A stretch of DNA of 64,000 nt from JBBDQZ01 sp040905705 (GTDB lineage: Bacteria > Bacteroidota > Rhodothermia > Balneolales > Natronogracilivirgulaceae): the NCBI GenBank assembly GCA_040905705.1, contig JBBDQZ010000050.1, positions 1 through 64,000 of the forward strand, given 5' to 3'. The translations under genes were made by a program, and so were the position numbers. The notes under the pieces were generated by a model. It worked only from the letters and a program-made list of their open reading frames with translations, was not told the DNA's origin and ran no database searches. Below, piece by piece: positions 53,919 to 62,914 of this stretch; positions within the stretch are counted from its first letter, which is position 1, and every line of letters begins with the position of its first letter.

Positions 53919-54447
53919 GAAGGGTTAAATTGTGATTGGTGTATATACAGATATCGGCTGCGATGTGTAAAGATTGTTCAACAATTTCCCGGGCGGAAAG
54001 AGAAGCGGCATTTGTTGTAAGAGCTCTGGCAGCCGCCTGGGCATAAGAACCTCCGCTTCCGATGGCAAGGATATGATCATCCGGTTCGATGACATCCCCC
54101 TGCCCGGAGATTAACAGGCCCCGTTCCTTGTTCATTACAGCCAGCAGAGCTTCAAGTCGCCTGAGATAGCGGTCCTTGCGCCATTCTTTGGCCAGTTCTA
54201 CGGCCGCACGGTCGATATTGCCGTTGTACTGATTGAGTTTGTCTTCAAAACGTTCAAAAAGGGTAAAAGAGTCTGCGGTGGAACCGGCAAATCCCGCCAG
54301 AACCTGTTTGTTATAAAGATAGCGAACCTTCTGGACATTGGCTTTCATGACAACTTTATCAAGGGTAGCTTGTCCGTCCCCGCCGATACAGGCGCTGCCG
54401 TTATGTATGATTCCAAGGACGGTGGTGGCTTCGAGCTGAAAGGCCAT
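53905..54447 (-). CDS. hslV: HslV peptidase subunit of HslUV protease
   Basis: The 180-residue proteasome-like peptidase has TTVLGIIHNGSACIGGDGQATL with the catalytic Thr, RYLYNKQVLAGFAGSTADSFTLFERFE and LAIGSGGSYAQAAARAL. The only ATG places seven residues (MAFQLEA) before the catalytic Thr. A short propeptide must therefore be removed, rather than only the initiator Met as in E. coli. HslU and HslV form a cytosolic ATP-dependent protease. Confidence 0.97.
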   Translation of the reverse strand: MAFQLEATTVLGIIHNGSACIGGDGQATLDKVVMKANVQKVRYLYNKQVLAGFAGSTADSFTLFERFEDKLNQYNGNIDRAAVELAKEWRKDRYLRRLEALLAVMNKERGLLISGQGDVIEPDDHILAIGSGGSYAQAAARALTTNAASLSAREIVEQSLHIAADICIYTNHNLTLLDLE

Positions 54448-54484
54448 AAAGGAAGAATATAGGGTGATGTGTTTGTATGATTGG

Positions 54485-57034
54485 TTACTGGTCCGACTTG
54501 TTTCCGGATTTGGATTCTGATGTCGATTCGGATTCCGATGTTGAATCAGACACCGAGGTTGGTTCGGATTTCGAAGTTGATTCTGACACCGAGGTTGATT
54601 CAGGCTTTGATGTTGATTTGGACTCCGGTTCGGATACGGATTCCGACTTTGAATCGGGCTCGGGCTTTGGAGTTACTTTGGAGGCTGGTGTTGCTTTAGA
54701 TGTGGGTGTAGCTTCAGATTCAGACTCTGCATCTGGCTTGGATTCAGGTTTTGCCGTTGAATCAGATGTTGCAGGCGGTTTCGACCCGTGTGATGTTCCC
54801 GTATTCGAATTCATTTCCTGCTCTTTTTCGAGACGGTGTTGCCGTGCGACTTCTATAGCGGAAGGAAGGTGTGAATTGTCCTCTTTGCTGTCTGCCGGCG
54901 CAGACGCTGATGGATTTGCGGTCGACTTGTCCGGAGTTTTATCGGATGATTGTGTGTCGGAATCAGCCGGCCGGGATGAAGAACCGGAAGGGGGTGGGGA
55001 AGCGACCGGCTTGTCGTTGCTCTTGGTTGACGTATTCTCCTTGCCGGAGGGGTCCGGGGTGGATTCCGTTGAGGATTCGGCAGAAGACTTGTAGTATTTG
55101 GCTTTGGTATTGGGCCGTTTACCGGACTGGGAACCGGAACGTGATTTTGACTTTCCTTCAGCTGGTTTGTCCACGGTTCCGTCGGATTCGGTTTTTGATG
55201 CACTGGAGGAACGGCTATTTTGTGAATCCGATGCGGTTTTTTTGCCGGTATATTGACTCTGTTTCTTCCCTCCGCCGGATTTTTTCGGTGAGGAGGGAGC
55301 CCCCCCCCGGCGGGAGGCGGATTTGTCATCCTCCCGTTTGTCCTCTTTTTTAAAGTAGTCCAGGCCGGGATCATCTTTCTTCTTGTCCCGAATATCTTCG
55401 TCCGCGAGATCGGTTTCCTTGATCGCCTTTTCAAGCGGCTGATCTTTTAATACGGTGTCGGTGATATTGATTTCTGATTCGGGCAACATAAACTTGTAAT
55501 CGTTCATCGACAAAGTATCGTCCGCCAGAAGATTCACATTCAACCGGTAGGAAAGGAGCCATTTCATCCGCTGGCTGATCCAGCCTTTCTGCATCATAGA
55601 ACGCAGATAGGGATTCAGGTGCAGATCCAGTGAAAGGTGTCCCTTGTAGTTGTATTTGAATTTAGTGAGCCAGCTTTCGATATCGGAGATGATCGTGTTT
55701 TCAGATACGATGCTGCCGGAACCCCCGCACATGGGGCATACTTTGGATACGGACTTAACGACACTCGGGCGGATTCGCTGCCGTGTTATTTGAACAAGAC
55801 CGAAATCACTCATGGGCAGAATATTGGTTTTTGCCCGGTCTTTTCGGAACTCGCGTTTCAATTCATCGAAAACTTTTTTTCGATTGGACTCTTCCCTCAG
55901 ATCAATGAAATCGACTACAATAATTCCACCGATATCACGCAGGCGGAGCTGTTTGGCGATTTCCCGCGCCGATTCCAGGTTGGTCTTCAGTGAATTTTCC
56001 TCCTGCTCACGTTTTGCCGCGTAGCGTCCCGAATTCACATCGACCACATACATCGCTTCAGTTTGTTCGAAAATCAGATATCCCCCGCTCGGCATTTTCA
56101 CCCTCGGACTGAAGATCGAGTCCACATCCCTCGAGATTTTCATGTAGTCGAAAATGTGTTCTGATCCTTTGTAAAGTTCGATATTAGGCACCATATTGGG
56201 CGCCACACGGGAGATGTATGACTTGATGGAGCGATGAATTTTAATATCATCGATCAGTATCCGGCTGTAGTCCTTGGCAAACAGGTCACGAATCAGGCTC
56301 TCGGTCATGTCCATGTCGCGATGAAGCAGGGAAGGGGGTTTGGCCTCTTTCAGTTTCTCAAGCATGGCGTTCCATTTGTCGAGAACATCTTTGAGATCAT
56401 TGTGAATGGTCTCTTCTTTCTGTCCCTCAGCAAGAGTACGCACAATGACACCGAACCCGTCAGGTAACACGGAAGAGACACACGATCGCAATCGACGCCG
56501 CTCTTTATGGCTTCGGATGCGTTTGGAAACCGCTACATATTCACCCATCGGGATGAGCACGAGAAACCGTCCGGCCAGGGTAATGTTAGTGGAAACCCGT
56601 GGCCCTTTACTGCCAATAGGTTCTTTGACGATCTGCACCAGTACTTTTTGCTTTGGGGCAAGCAAGGCTCCGGCACGGTTTTGCTCTTCTGTTACCGTCA
56701 GGGCACTTCCGTTCCCATCGCTTTTTTTCTGCCGGCCGGTGTCGGACTTCTTGTCCGATCCCTGAACAGCCTGTTTGCCGTTCAGCATGATGAGATAATT
56801 CTCCAGATGCTCGCCGGTATCGGAAAAGTGCAAAAAAGCATCTTTTTGCGTTCCAAGATCAATGAAAGCGGCTCGAATACCCGCCATCACTTTGTGTACC
56901 TCGGCGAGATATATATTACCAACAGTGCGCTGGTTTTCCGGGGATTCTATGAATAATTGGGCTAATTCACCATTCTCAATCAGGGCTACACGGGTCTGAT
57001 TTGCTGCCGCGTGTATAATGATTTGGTTTTTCAT
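54485..57034 (-). CDS. rne: RNase E/G-family endoribonuclease with long repetitive tail
   Basis: From the ATG at 57034 (MKNQIIIHAAANQTRVALIENG) the protein has 849 residues; 13 more codons are open upstream but not family-like. The catalytic half holds an S1 domain (about 30-150), VDVNSGRYAAKREQEENSLKTNLESA, GGIIVVDFIDL with a catalytic Asp, FRKDRAKTNILPMSDFGLVQITRQR and the Zn-link Cys pair CPMCGGSG. From about residue 545 the sequence becomes charged and then low-complexity, with Ser, Pro, Lys, Glu and Thr repeats to the end. The tail may scaffold a degradosome, as in E. coli RNase E, though no known binding motif is visible. A run of nine G (coding strand) lies at 55300-55308 in the tail. 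Confidence 0.92.
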   Translation of the reverse strand: MKNQIIIHAAANQTRVALIENGELAQLFIESPENQRTVGNIYLAEVHKVMAGIRAAFIDLGTQKDAFLHFSDTGEHLENYLIMLNGKQAVQGSDKKSDTGRQKKSDGNGSALTVTEEQNRAGALLAPKQKVLVQIVKEPIGSKGPRVSTNITLAGRFLVLIPMGEYVAVSKRIRSHKERRRLRSCVSSVLPDGFGVIVRTLAEGQKEETIHNDLKDVLDKWNAMLEKLKEAKPPSLLHRDMDMTESLIRDLFAKDYSRILIDDIKIHRSIKSYISRVAPNMVPNIELYKGSEHIFDYMKISRDVDSIFSPRVKMPSGGYLIFEQTEAMYVVDVNSGRYAAKREQEENSLKTNLESAREIAKQLRLRDIGGIIVVDFIDLREESNRKKVFDELKREFRKDRAKTNILPMSDFGLVQITRQRIRPSVVKSVSKVCPMCGGSGSIVSENTIISDIESWLTKFKYNYKGHLSLDLHLNPYLRSMMQKGWISQRMKWLLSYRLNVNLLADDTLSMNDYKFMLPESEINITDTVLKDQPLEKAIKETDLADEDIRDKKKDDPGLDYFKKEDKREDDKSASRRGGAPSSPKKSGGGKKQSQYTGKKTASDSQNSRSSSASKTESDGTVDKPAEGKSKSRSGSQSGKRPNTKAKYYKSSAESSTESTPDPSGKENTSTKSNDKPVASPPPSGSSSRPADSDTQSSDKTPDKSTANPSASAPADSKEDNSHLPSAIEVARQHRLEKEQEMNSNTGTSHGSKPPATSDSTAKPESKPDAESESEATPTSKATPASKVTPKPEPDSKSESVSEPESKSTSKPESTSVSESTSKSEPTSVSDSTSESESTSESKSGNKSDQ
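54490..54770 (-). repeat. Low-complexity Ser/Glu/Thr/Lys/Pro repeats in the rne tail
   Basis: The last 90 or so codons of rne are built from short variants of SES, TSK, SEP and SVSD units, visible on the plus strand as recurrent GATTCNGA and GTTGATTC words. The repeats are degenerate, so they were probably made by slippage and then drifted. The opposite strand gives a 205-codon SD-rich frame that is only a shadow. Confidence 0.7.
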
Positions 57035-57493
57035 GTGGATTCCAGGTTGAAAAGCAGACAATGCAGGAATCAAATACCAAATCTCTGATTGGGTGTGTCA
57101 ATGGATTTCTGAATCTGTAAAATGTCAATGGCAAAAAGTTTTTTGACTCGTACATGCTGTCCTGCTTTGAGTAGAATTTCTATATGTTAATTCACGAACT
57201 GCTTAAAAAAACATCTTCGGATCTGTCGTCATACATGGTTGTACTTTGTCATATTCAAGATGGCCATGTATGTGTTTTTCCAATCAGAGATCAGTTAGAA
57301 GATGGCCGTTTGTGATAATTAAAAAATTTTGCGTTTTGAACGCCGGGTATCGGAGGGCATCGCTGCCGGAGGGTCTGTTCTGCAAAAAATCGGTTGTCGG
57401 CCGGCCTCGATTCGTATTTCTGAAACACCGATACATGTGCCTCCAATATAATGCATAAATTGGAAAAAAGACAGTGGCAGTTGTCGGCTTGTG
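57035..57493. other. Intergenic region between murA and rne with an inverted repeat
   Basis: These 459 bases hold no convincing gene. CATACATGG (57230-57238) is the exact reverse complement of CCATGTATG (57264-57272), followed on the plus strand by TGTTTTTC. The promoter of the minus-strand rne gene should be near its 5' end. Frames of 70-79 codons on the plus strand lack any family pattern. Confidence 0.45.
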
Positions 57494-58762
57494 CTATTCC
57501 GGAATTCGCCGGATACGGGCTCCGACCGCCGTTAGTTTGTCTTCAAGCGTTTCATAACCACGGTCGAGATGGTAGACACGCAGTACTTCGGTTTCCCCCT
57601 CTGCGGCAAGTCCGGCCATCACCAGGCTTACACTCGCCCGCAAATCGGTGCTCATCACCGAGGCGCCCTTCAGCCTGGCTTTTCCTCTAATGGTAACCTG
57701 GTTATCGTGTTGTTCGATATCGGCTCCGAGCCGGGCAAGCTCAGGCACATAACTGAACCGGTCCGGATAGATGTGATCGATGACCCTGGATTTTCCGTTC
57801 GCCTGGGTCATCATGGTAGCCCATTGTGCTTGCAGATCCGTTGGAAATCCTGGATAGATGGCCGTCTCAATGGAAACCGGAGGCAGATCATCGCCGGACC
57901 GCACCCGGATAGAATGCTCCTCAATGGTGCATTCGGTCTGGAGACGGGCGAACTCTTCCGGGAAAATGCCGAGATCTTCCCTGAGCGTATGGGTCAGGGT
58001 GAGGTCGGAACCCGGCAACATGGCCGCGGCAATCATAAATGTACCCGTTTCAATGCGATCGGGAATATTAGTCATCTTGCCGGCGGATATCGTATCCACC
58101 CCCTCGATTGTCAATACGGATGTCCCTGTACCGTGGATCCGGGCACCCAGTGTATTCAAATTACGACACAAATTGACGACATCGGGCTCCATAGCGGCAT
58201 TGCGAATCTCAGAGGTTCCTTTTGCCCTGACGGCAGCCAGCACCAGGTTGACGGTTGCGCCGACACTGCTCGGCCGGAGCTCGTACGACCCTCCATGAAG
58301 CCTGCCGTTCGGAGCCCTGGCTATAACATATCCCTGGTCCATTTCAATCTGCGCTCCGAATGCCTTGAGCCCTTCAAGATGCAGGTTGACCGGCCTGGGG
58401 CCCCATGCGCACCCCCCGGGAAGCGAAACACGGGCATACCCGACGGCTCCCAGGAGCGCCCCGGCCATATAAAAAGAAGCACGCATTTTCCGGACCAGTT
58501 CATAGGGTGCTTCATAGTGGTGCAATCCGTTCGAATCCAACACCAGCTTGCGTTCATCCTTATCAAAATGTACCTGTGTACCGGTCGCGCGAATGACATT
58601 GTTAAAGGTAAAAATGTCCTGGAGCAGGGGAACCTGGGTGATGGTGACGGGGCCGTTCGCCAGCAGGCCGGCGGCCATCAGCGGCATGGCGGCATTTTTT
58701 GAACCGCTGATCGGTATGGTGCCACGGAGCGGAGTGCCTCCCTGAATTACAAATTTATCCAA
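57494..58762 (-). CDS. murA: UDP-N-acetylglucosamine 1-carboxyvinyltransferase
   Basis: MurA transfers enolpyruvate from PEP to UDP-GlcNAc in the first committed step of peptidoglycan synthesis. The 422-residue protein begins MDKFVIQGGTPLRGTIPISGSKNAAMPLMAA, as in E. coli, and this fixes the start at TTG (58762). The active-site loop GCAWGPRPVNLHLEGL keeps the catalytic Cys targeted by fosfomycin. Other family blocks are RKMRASFYMAGALLG, RIETGTFMIAAAML, YPGFPTDLQAQWATMMTQANG and DLRASVSLVMAGLAAEG. Confidence 0.97.
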   Translation of the reverse strand: MDKFVIQGGTPLRGTIPISGSKNAAMPLMAAGLLANGPVTITQVPLLQDIFTFNNVIRATGTQVHFDKDERKLVLDSNGLHHYEAPYELVRKMRASFYMAGALLGAVGYARVSLPGGCAWGPRPVNLHLEGLKAFGAQIEMDQGYVIARAPNGRLHGGSYELRPSSVGATVNLVLAAVRAKGTSEIRNAAMEPDVVNLCRNLNTLGARIHGTGTSVLTIEGVDTISAGKMTNIPDRIETGTFMIAAAMLPGSDLTLTHTLREDLGIFPEEFARLQTECTIEEHSIRVRSGDDLPPVSIETAIYPGFPTDLQAQWATMMTQANGKSRVIDHIYPDRFSYVPELARLGADIEQHDNQVTIRGKARLKGASVMSTDLRASVSLVMAGLAAEGETEVLRVYHLDRGYETLEDKLTAVGARIRRIPE

Positions 58763-58841
58763 TGATAGATGATTTATAGGATGTGAGGTTGACGGCTTGT
58801 CATGCGGATATTATGGTACTTATCACCGGATTTATCCGGGA

Positions 58842-59111
58842 TCAACTGTGGGAGCCCATGGCATTCAGGCCCGATTTGGTGGCACGGTAATAGAAAGACT
58901 CCGGGTGATCATTGTCGAAATGTCTCACTTTCCGGCCAATATTTCCACCGAAACCTTCGTACACTTCGATCATGTTGTGATGCGTCAGTGTGATCAGATC
59001 ATCCCGGATCTCCCCGAATGAAAGGCCGGTCTCTTCCCGGATATGATCATAGGATTCGACAAAGATCAGATTTTTCAGAATTCGTAACTGGCTTGGTGTG
59101 ATGGCTCTCAT
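58842..59111 (-). CDS. Small winged-helix-like protein
   Basis: The 89-residue product resembles a winged helix: ITPSQLRILKNLIFVESYDHIREETGLSFGEIRDDLITLTHHNMIEVYEGF is a helix-turn-helix-like run, and FYYRATKSGLNAMGSH looks like the wing/last helix of small transcription regulators. It starts two bases after the stop of the upstream lipoprotein gene, so the two are coupled. A DNA-binding role is plausible but not shown. Confidence 0.7.
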   Translation of the reverse strand: MRAITPSQLRILKNLIFVESYDHIREETGLSFGEIRDDLITLTHHNMIEVYEGFGGNIGRKVRHFDNDHPESFYYRATKSGLNAMGSHS

Positions 59112-59113
59112 TA

Positions 59114-59662
59114 TTACTTGAGTTTAATGTCACCATAGGTGATCAGGTTAAAGCGGTTATCGTATATAAACAACCGGTGCAAGCCGTTGTTCGCCTCACG
59201 GGCGGCATCGTATCTTCCATACCTGTCAAATCCGGCAGGAAAGATGGTAATGTGATGAATGCCGGCCTCGAGGGGGGATCGGTCCGACTCGTCGAGCGTA
59301 CGCAGTGACCGGTCGTCGAACCTGTCGTAATAGGCGACCGCCAGCCATCCGTCCACGGATCCCAAACCGGTAACATTCAATTCCATCCGGACCGATTCAC
59401 TGATGGTTGGATTGGGATAGGGGGGGACTTCTACTTCTATTTGTCCCTGGAACATGGGACCGATGCGCCAGTCGTCTTCATCTTTGTGAAGGATTTCCCG
59501 GGCCGGAGTGATTTCGGTAAAGTTCTGCGGAGTACGGAACGCCCGCTGCTCAAAGGCTATCTGATCCTGGCTGCGGCTGCAGGACGACACGATCGTCAAT
59601 ATTATAATCGCTGCGAACGGGAGGAGCCAAAGCGGCGGAATGGTTATGTTAATGTAGTGCAT
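59114..59662 (-). CDS. Lipoprotein of unknown function
   Basis: The 182-residue protein has a signal segment (about 11-27) with lipobox VSSC at residues 25-28. The mature part is predicted beta-rich, with VEVPPYPNPTISESVRMELNVTGLGSVDGWLAVAYYDRFDDRSL and RLFIYDNRFNLITYGDIKL. I do not recognise a family. It forms a two-gene unit with the small winged-helix-like gene. Confidence 0.7.
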   Translation of the reverse strand: MHYINITIPPLWLLPFAAIIILTIVSSCSRSQDQIAFEQRAFRTPQNFTEITPAREILHKDEDDWRIGPMFQGQIEVEVPPYPNPTISESVRMELNVTGLGSVDGWLAVAYYDRFDDRSLRTLDESDRSPLEAGIHHITIFPAGFDRYGRYDAAREANNGLHRLFIYDNRFNLITYGDIKLK

Positions 59663-59915
59663 TGGATTTGTTTAAAAAGAAACCGATTGAAATTTCAACC
59701 TGGGTATTTCACGTACACGTTTCACCGCGCATCTGTTATAAATACAGGATTCATAAGTCCAGATGGAATATTCATGAGTTATTCATACGCCTGTGTGTTA
59801 GAGCGTATGCTCTGTCATGGATATTTCATGTGATTATATGTAATTTAATGGATCAAATCCTGATTCATTTTCAAGATATCTTAACTTGTTTTTAAGCTCT
59901 CAAAAATAACGCATC

Positions 59916-60266
59916 ATGCTGGAAGTAATTGGCATTACCCAATGTAATACTATTAAAAAAACAATCGATTGGCTTGAGCAGCAAAAAGTCGAATATTCCT
60001 TCAGGGATGTAAAAAAGGATCCGTTATCACCCAATGAACTGGCCGGCCTGGTCATGAAAGCCGGACTTGAAACACTGGCCAACCGGCGTGGGCGTAAATG
60101 GAAAATGCTCGGGCTGGCGGACAAGAAGCTTACGGATAATGATTTGTTCGAGGTATTGCTGGAACATCAGACCATGATCAAACGGCCTGTGCTGCGCAGG
60201 GGGGAAGCGGTTCTTGTCGGTTTCGATGAAGAGGCTGTCGAACGGTTTCTCGAGGAGGAAGGTTGA
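59916..60266 (+). CDS. ArsC/Spx-family protein (YffB-like)
   Basis: The 116-residue thioredoxin-fold protein has GITQCNTIKKTIDWLEQQKVEYSFRDVKKDPLS at the N-terminus, with one Cys in the CxxxxK position, then LANRRGRKWKML and IKRPVLRRGEAVLVGFDEE. This matches the YffB/ArsC-like group rather than true arsenate reductases. Its substrate is unknown. It overlaps the next gene at TGATG. Confidence 0.85.
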   Translation: MLEVIGITQCNTIKKTIDWLEQQKVEYSFRDVKKDPLSPNELAGLVMKAGLETLANRRGRKWKMLGLADKKLTDNDLFEVLLEHQTMIKRPVLRRGEAVLVGFDEEAVERFLEEEG

Positions 60267-61057
60267 TGCGCCTGCTCATCTTTTCAGGCATGGTACTGTG
60301 TGCAGGATGGATCCTGGCCATGGCTGAATTGCGGGAACCATCGGGATCGGGGCCGCCGGATTTGCAGACGCTTCGACATGTCAATGAGCGATTCACTTAT
60401 GAGGTGCGTTATGGCTTTTTTCGTCTTGGAAATGTTCATGTGTATCTGACCGGGGATACGCTCTATCGCGATACACGGGCCGTACACTTGACAACAGAAA
60501 TCATTGCCAACAGCAGCCTTCCACTCGTAGGATATCGTGAGGCGCACTACCACAATTTTATGGCGTTCAATGATACGATCCCCTACGGTTTGCGGTTCTG
60601 GCAAAACAGTCTTCATCACGGCTTGATGGAGCGTTATGTATATGATTTTGATTATGAGTCCGGACAGGTATACAGTTTTGAGGAGGGCGATTCTGTGGCT
60701 GTCATTGAGCTGAACCGCCCGGCGGATAGCGGCCCGGCCGTCATGTATTATGCCCGCCTGTTTGCCGGAACCGACTACCGGACCAGTTATCCGATTTATA
60801 TCGACCATGAAAAATCCGAGCTGGAAATGCGTTTCACCAGGGAAAGGGAATGGTACGAGTCTCCGGCTTTTCCGGATGAACGTATATCGGCCTATTATAT
60901 GGAAGGGAATGCCAATTTTGAAGGGCCTTTCGGCTTTTCCGGGAAGTTTTCGGCGCTTTTTAAAGATGACGCCTTGCGGATTCCGCTTGAGGCACGGGTG
61001 AGTATATGGCTCGGAAGCGTGCGGGTTCGATTGATTGAATACGAAAGATTAAATTAG
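60266..61057 (+). CDS. DUF3108-family secreted protein
   Basis: The product has 263 residues from the ATG at 60266, which overlaps the previous stop by one base and is preceded by a GGAGGAAGG Shine-Dalgarno-like run. A TTG one codon upstream is not needed. It has a signal segment (about 1-18) and the DUF3108 pattern NERFTYEVRYGFFRLGNVHVYL with YEVSSG-type beta strands to the end. Such proteins are exported and of unknown role. It is followed by dut after 16 bases. Confidence 0.8.
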   Translation: MRLLIFSGMVLCAGWILAMAELREPSGSGPPDLQTLRHVNERFTYEVRYGFFRLGNVHVYLTGDTLYRDTRAVHLTTEIIANSSLPLVGYREAHYHNFMAFNDTIPYGLRFWQNSLHHGLMERYVYDFDYESGQVYSFEEGDSVAVIELNRPADSGPAVMYYARLFAGTDYRTSYPIYIDHEKSELEMRFTREREWYESPAFPDERISAYYMEGNANFEGPFGFSGKFSALFKDDALRIPLEARVSIWLGSVRVRLIEYERLN

Positions 61058-61073
61058 ATACAGATTAGAAATC

Positions 61074-61517
61074 ATGCGAGTGCTTTTTAAAAAACTACCT
61101 CATGCTCAATCACTGGATATGCCGGCTTATGCCACTCCGGATGCGTCCGGCCTCGACCTGCGGGCGGCGGTGGATGAACCGGTACACCTGAAGCCCGGTG
61201 AACGGGCGCTTATCCCGACGGGATTGCAGATGGCGTTGCCGCGCGGTTTCGAAGCTCAGGTGCGGCCCCGAAGCGGACTCGCCCTGAGGCACGGTATCAC
61301 CATGCTCAATACGCCGGGAACCATCGATGCCGATTACCGCGGAGAGATCAAAGTGCTGGCGATCAATTTGGGGGACGAGCCGTTCGAGATCGTCTATGGC
61401 GACCGCATCGCCCAGCTCGTTATCGCTCCGGTGACACAGGCGGAAATTGAAGGCGTTGAAGAGCTTCCCGGAACGAAACGGGGTGAAGGAGGATTCGGAA
61501 GTACAGGTAAGTCGTGA
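61074..61517 (+). CDS. dut: Deoxyuridine 5'-triphosphate nucleotidohydrolase
   Basis: All five dUTPase motifs are present in 147 residues: DASGLDLRA, RPRSGLALRHG, GTIDADYRGEIKV with the catalytic Asp, RIAQLVIAPV and RGEGGFGSTGKS. It converts dUTP to dUMP and keeps uracil out of DNA. The stop overlaps the GTG start of the MFS gene by four bases. Confidence 0.98.
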   Translation: MRVLFKKLPHAQSLDMPAYATPDASGLDLRAAVDEPVHLKPGERALIPTGLQMALPRGFEAQVRPRSGLALRHGITMLNTPGTIDADYRGEIKVLAINLGDEPFEIVYGDRIAQLVIAPVTQAEIEGVEELPGTKRGEGGFGSTGKS

Positions 61518-62815
61518 AAAGAAGGCATCCATATCTCGAATTATTACGATATAATCATCAGTTTCGCAGGGTCTGGCTGAGCCAGATCATCTCCAATTTC
61601 GGCGACTGGTTCGGGGTGATCGCTGTTTACTCGATTGTGCTTCAATACTCCGGGTCGGAATTCCTGCTTGGCCTGGTTATTGTTATTAAATTTTTGTCTT
61701 TTGCGGCCGTTTCACCCTTTGCCGGATATCTGACCGACCGGTTTGATCGCAGGGTGGTGATGCTTTTGTGCGATTTTGGCCGTGGTATTGTGGTGCTCTG
61801 CTTTTTGTTCGTGCGTGATCCGTCACTGCTCTGGCTGATATATGTGCTGACCTCCCTGCAGATGGGCTGCGCCGCCATATTTGAGCCCGCCAAACAGGCC
61901 TCCATTCCCAATATCACAAGCGGCGAGGCACTGGTACATGCCAATATTATCTCCAACCTCTCATGGAGTATTATTTTTACCACCGGAATGGGTCTCGGCG
62001 GATTGGCGACCGCCTGGCTGGGTACCGATGCGGTCTTTGTGATGAATGGATTGGGTTACATTTTTTCCACCTGGTTTATTTTTCAGGCGACTATCCCGCA
62101 TTACCGTGATGAGGCGACCATGAAGTCGCTGCGTAAACCGGTCAAAGGGATCATCGACGGCTATAAATTTCTGTTCTCCAATCCTCATATTCTGCGTCCG
62201 GCACTGGCCAAGGGAACCATCACCTTTTTTCTGGGTGCCCTGGTATATACACTGATCCTGGTTTCCGAGGAGATTCTGATGATGGGCAGTGTCGGGCTCG
62301 GGCTGCTGTTTGCAAGCCGCGGTTTTGGTACGGCAATAGGGCCTGTGCTGGTGCGACGCTATTTTGGCGATGAGCGTAAATGGGTCACCCTGATGGGTAT
62401 GGCCATGATCGCGGCCGGCTCGATCTATCTGGTGATAGGTTTCCTGGAAGTGGTCTGGGTCATGATGCTGCTGATCTTCGTAGCCCATTGCGGATCCGGT
62501 GCCAACTGGGTGATGAGCACCGTGCTGCTGCAAAAACGTTCTCCTGACTCCTTTCGAGGACGGATTTTCAGCGCCGAATGGCTCTTGTTTACCTATACCC
62601 AGGCATTCGCGGTAACCGTCGTTTCGCTGATCATAGAGTTCGACCTGCTGACATTACGGCAGGCGATCTGGATTTATGCATCCGGACTGGTGCTGACGGG
62701 CGTGCTCTGGCTGTTGATGATCGCCCGGAAAGAAGAACGCTGGCAGCGCTGGCATGCCACAAAAACCTGGAGGGAGGAGATGCGGCAGCACCAGTTGCTG
62801 CATCCGTACGAGTAG
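61514..62815 (+). CDS. MFS transporter
   Basis: The 433-residue protein has about twelve membrane helices. The sequence FAGYLTDRFDRRVVM after helix 2 is the MFS loop motif, and YNHQFRRVWLSQIISNFGDWFGVIAVYSIVL is typical of MFS_3/enterobactin-exporter-like members. The start is GTG inside the end of dut. The substrate cannot be predicted; export of a small molecule or drug is the usual function of such relatives. Confidence 0.88.
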   Translation: MKRRHPYLELLRYNHQFRRVWLSQIISNFGDWFGVIAVYSIVLQYSGSEFLLGLVIVIKFLSFAAVSPFAGYLTDRFDRRVVMLLCDFGRGIVVLCFLFVRDPSLLWLIYVLTSLQMGCAAIFEPAKQASIPNITSGEALVHANIISNLSWSIIFTTGMGLGGLATAWLGTDAVFVMNGLGYIFSTWFIFQATIPHYRDEATMKSLRKPVKGIIDGYKFLFSNPHILRPALAKGTITFFLGALVYTLILVSEEILMMGSVGLGLLFASRGFGTAIGPVLVRRYFGDERKWVTLMGMAMIAAGSIYLVIGFLEVVWVMMLLIFVAHCGSGANWVMSTVLLQKRSPDSFRGRIFSAEWLLFTYTQAFAVTVVSLIIEFDLLTLRQAIWIYASGLVLTGVLWLLMIARKEERWQRWHATKTWREEMRQHQLLHPYE

Positions 62816-62821
62816 TCGTTA

Positions 62822-62878
62822 TTCTCCATACTCCTATAGGTATATTTAGTCCCGGATATGTACCTGTATTATGGAGAA
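62822..62878 (+). terminator. Long hairpin after the MFS gene
   Basis: TTCTCCAT (62822-62829) pairs with ATGGAGAA (62871-62878), and an inner AGGTATAT/ATATGTACCT stem extends it. It is followed by GTTTTG. It lies just after the transporter stop and before the penicillin-binding protein gene. Confidence 0.5.
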
Positions 62879-62879
62879 G

Positions 62880-62909
62880 TTTTGTACCCGCCCCGTAATG
62901 ATACCTTTG
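62880..62909 (+). promoter_or_regulatory. Possible Bacteroidota-type promoter for the PBP gene
   Basis: TTTTG at 62880-62884 and TACCTTTG at 62902-62909 resemble the TTTG / TAnnTTTG elements of Bacteroidota. The spacing is a little short. Transcription would begin within a few bases of the ATG at 62915, so the mRNA may be nearly leaderless. Confidence 0.3.
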
Positions 62910-62914
62910 CAGTT

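Noticed and set aside
54477..55094. 205-codon plus-strand frame rich in Ser-Asp repeats
   Set aside because: It is the antisense shadow of the repetitive rne tail; its Ser/Asp pattern follows from the repeats in rne.
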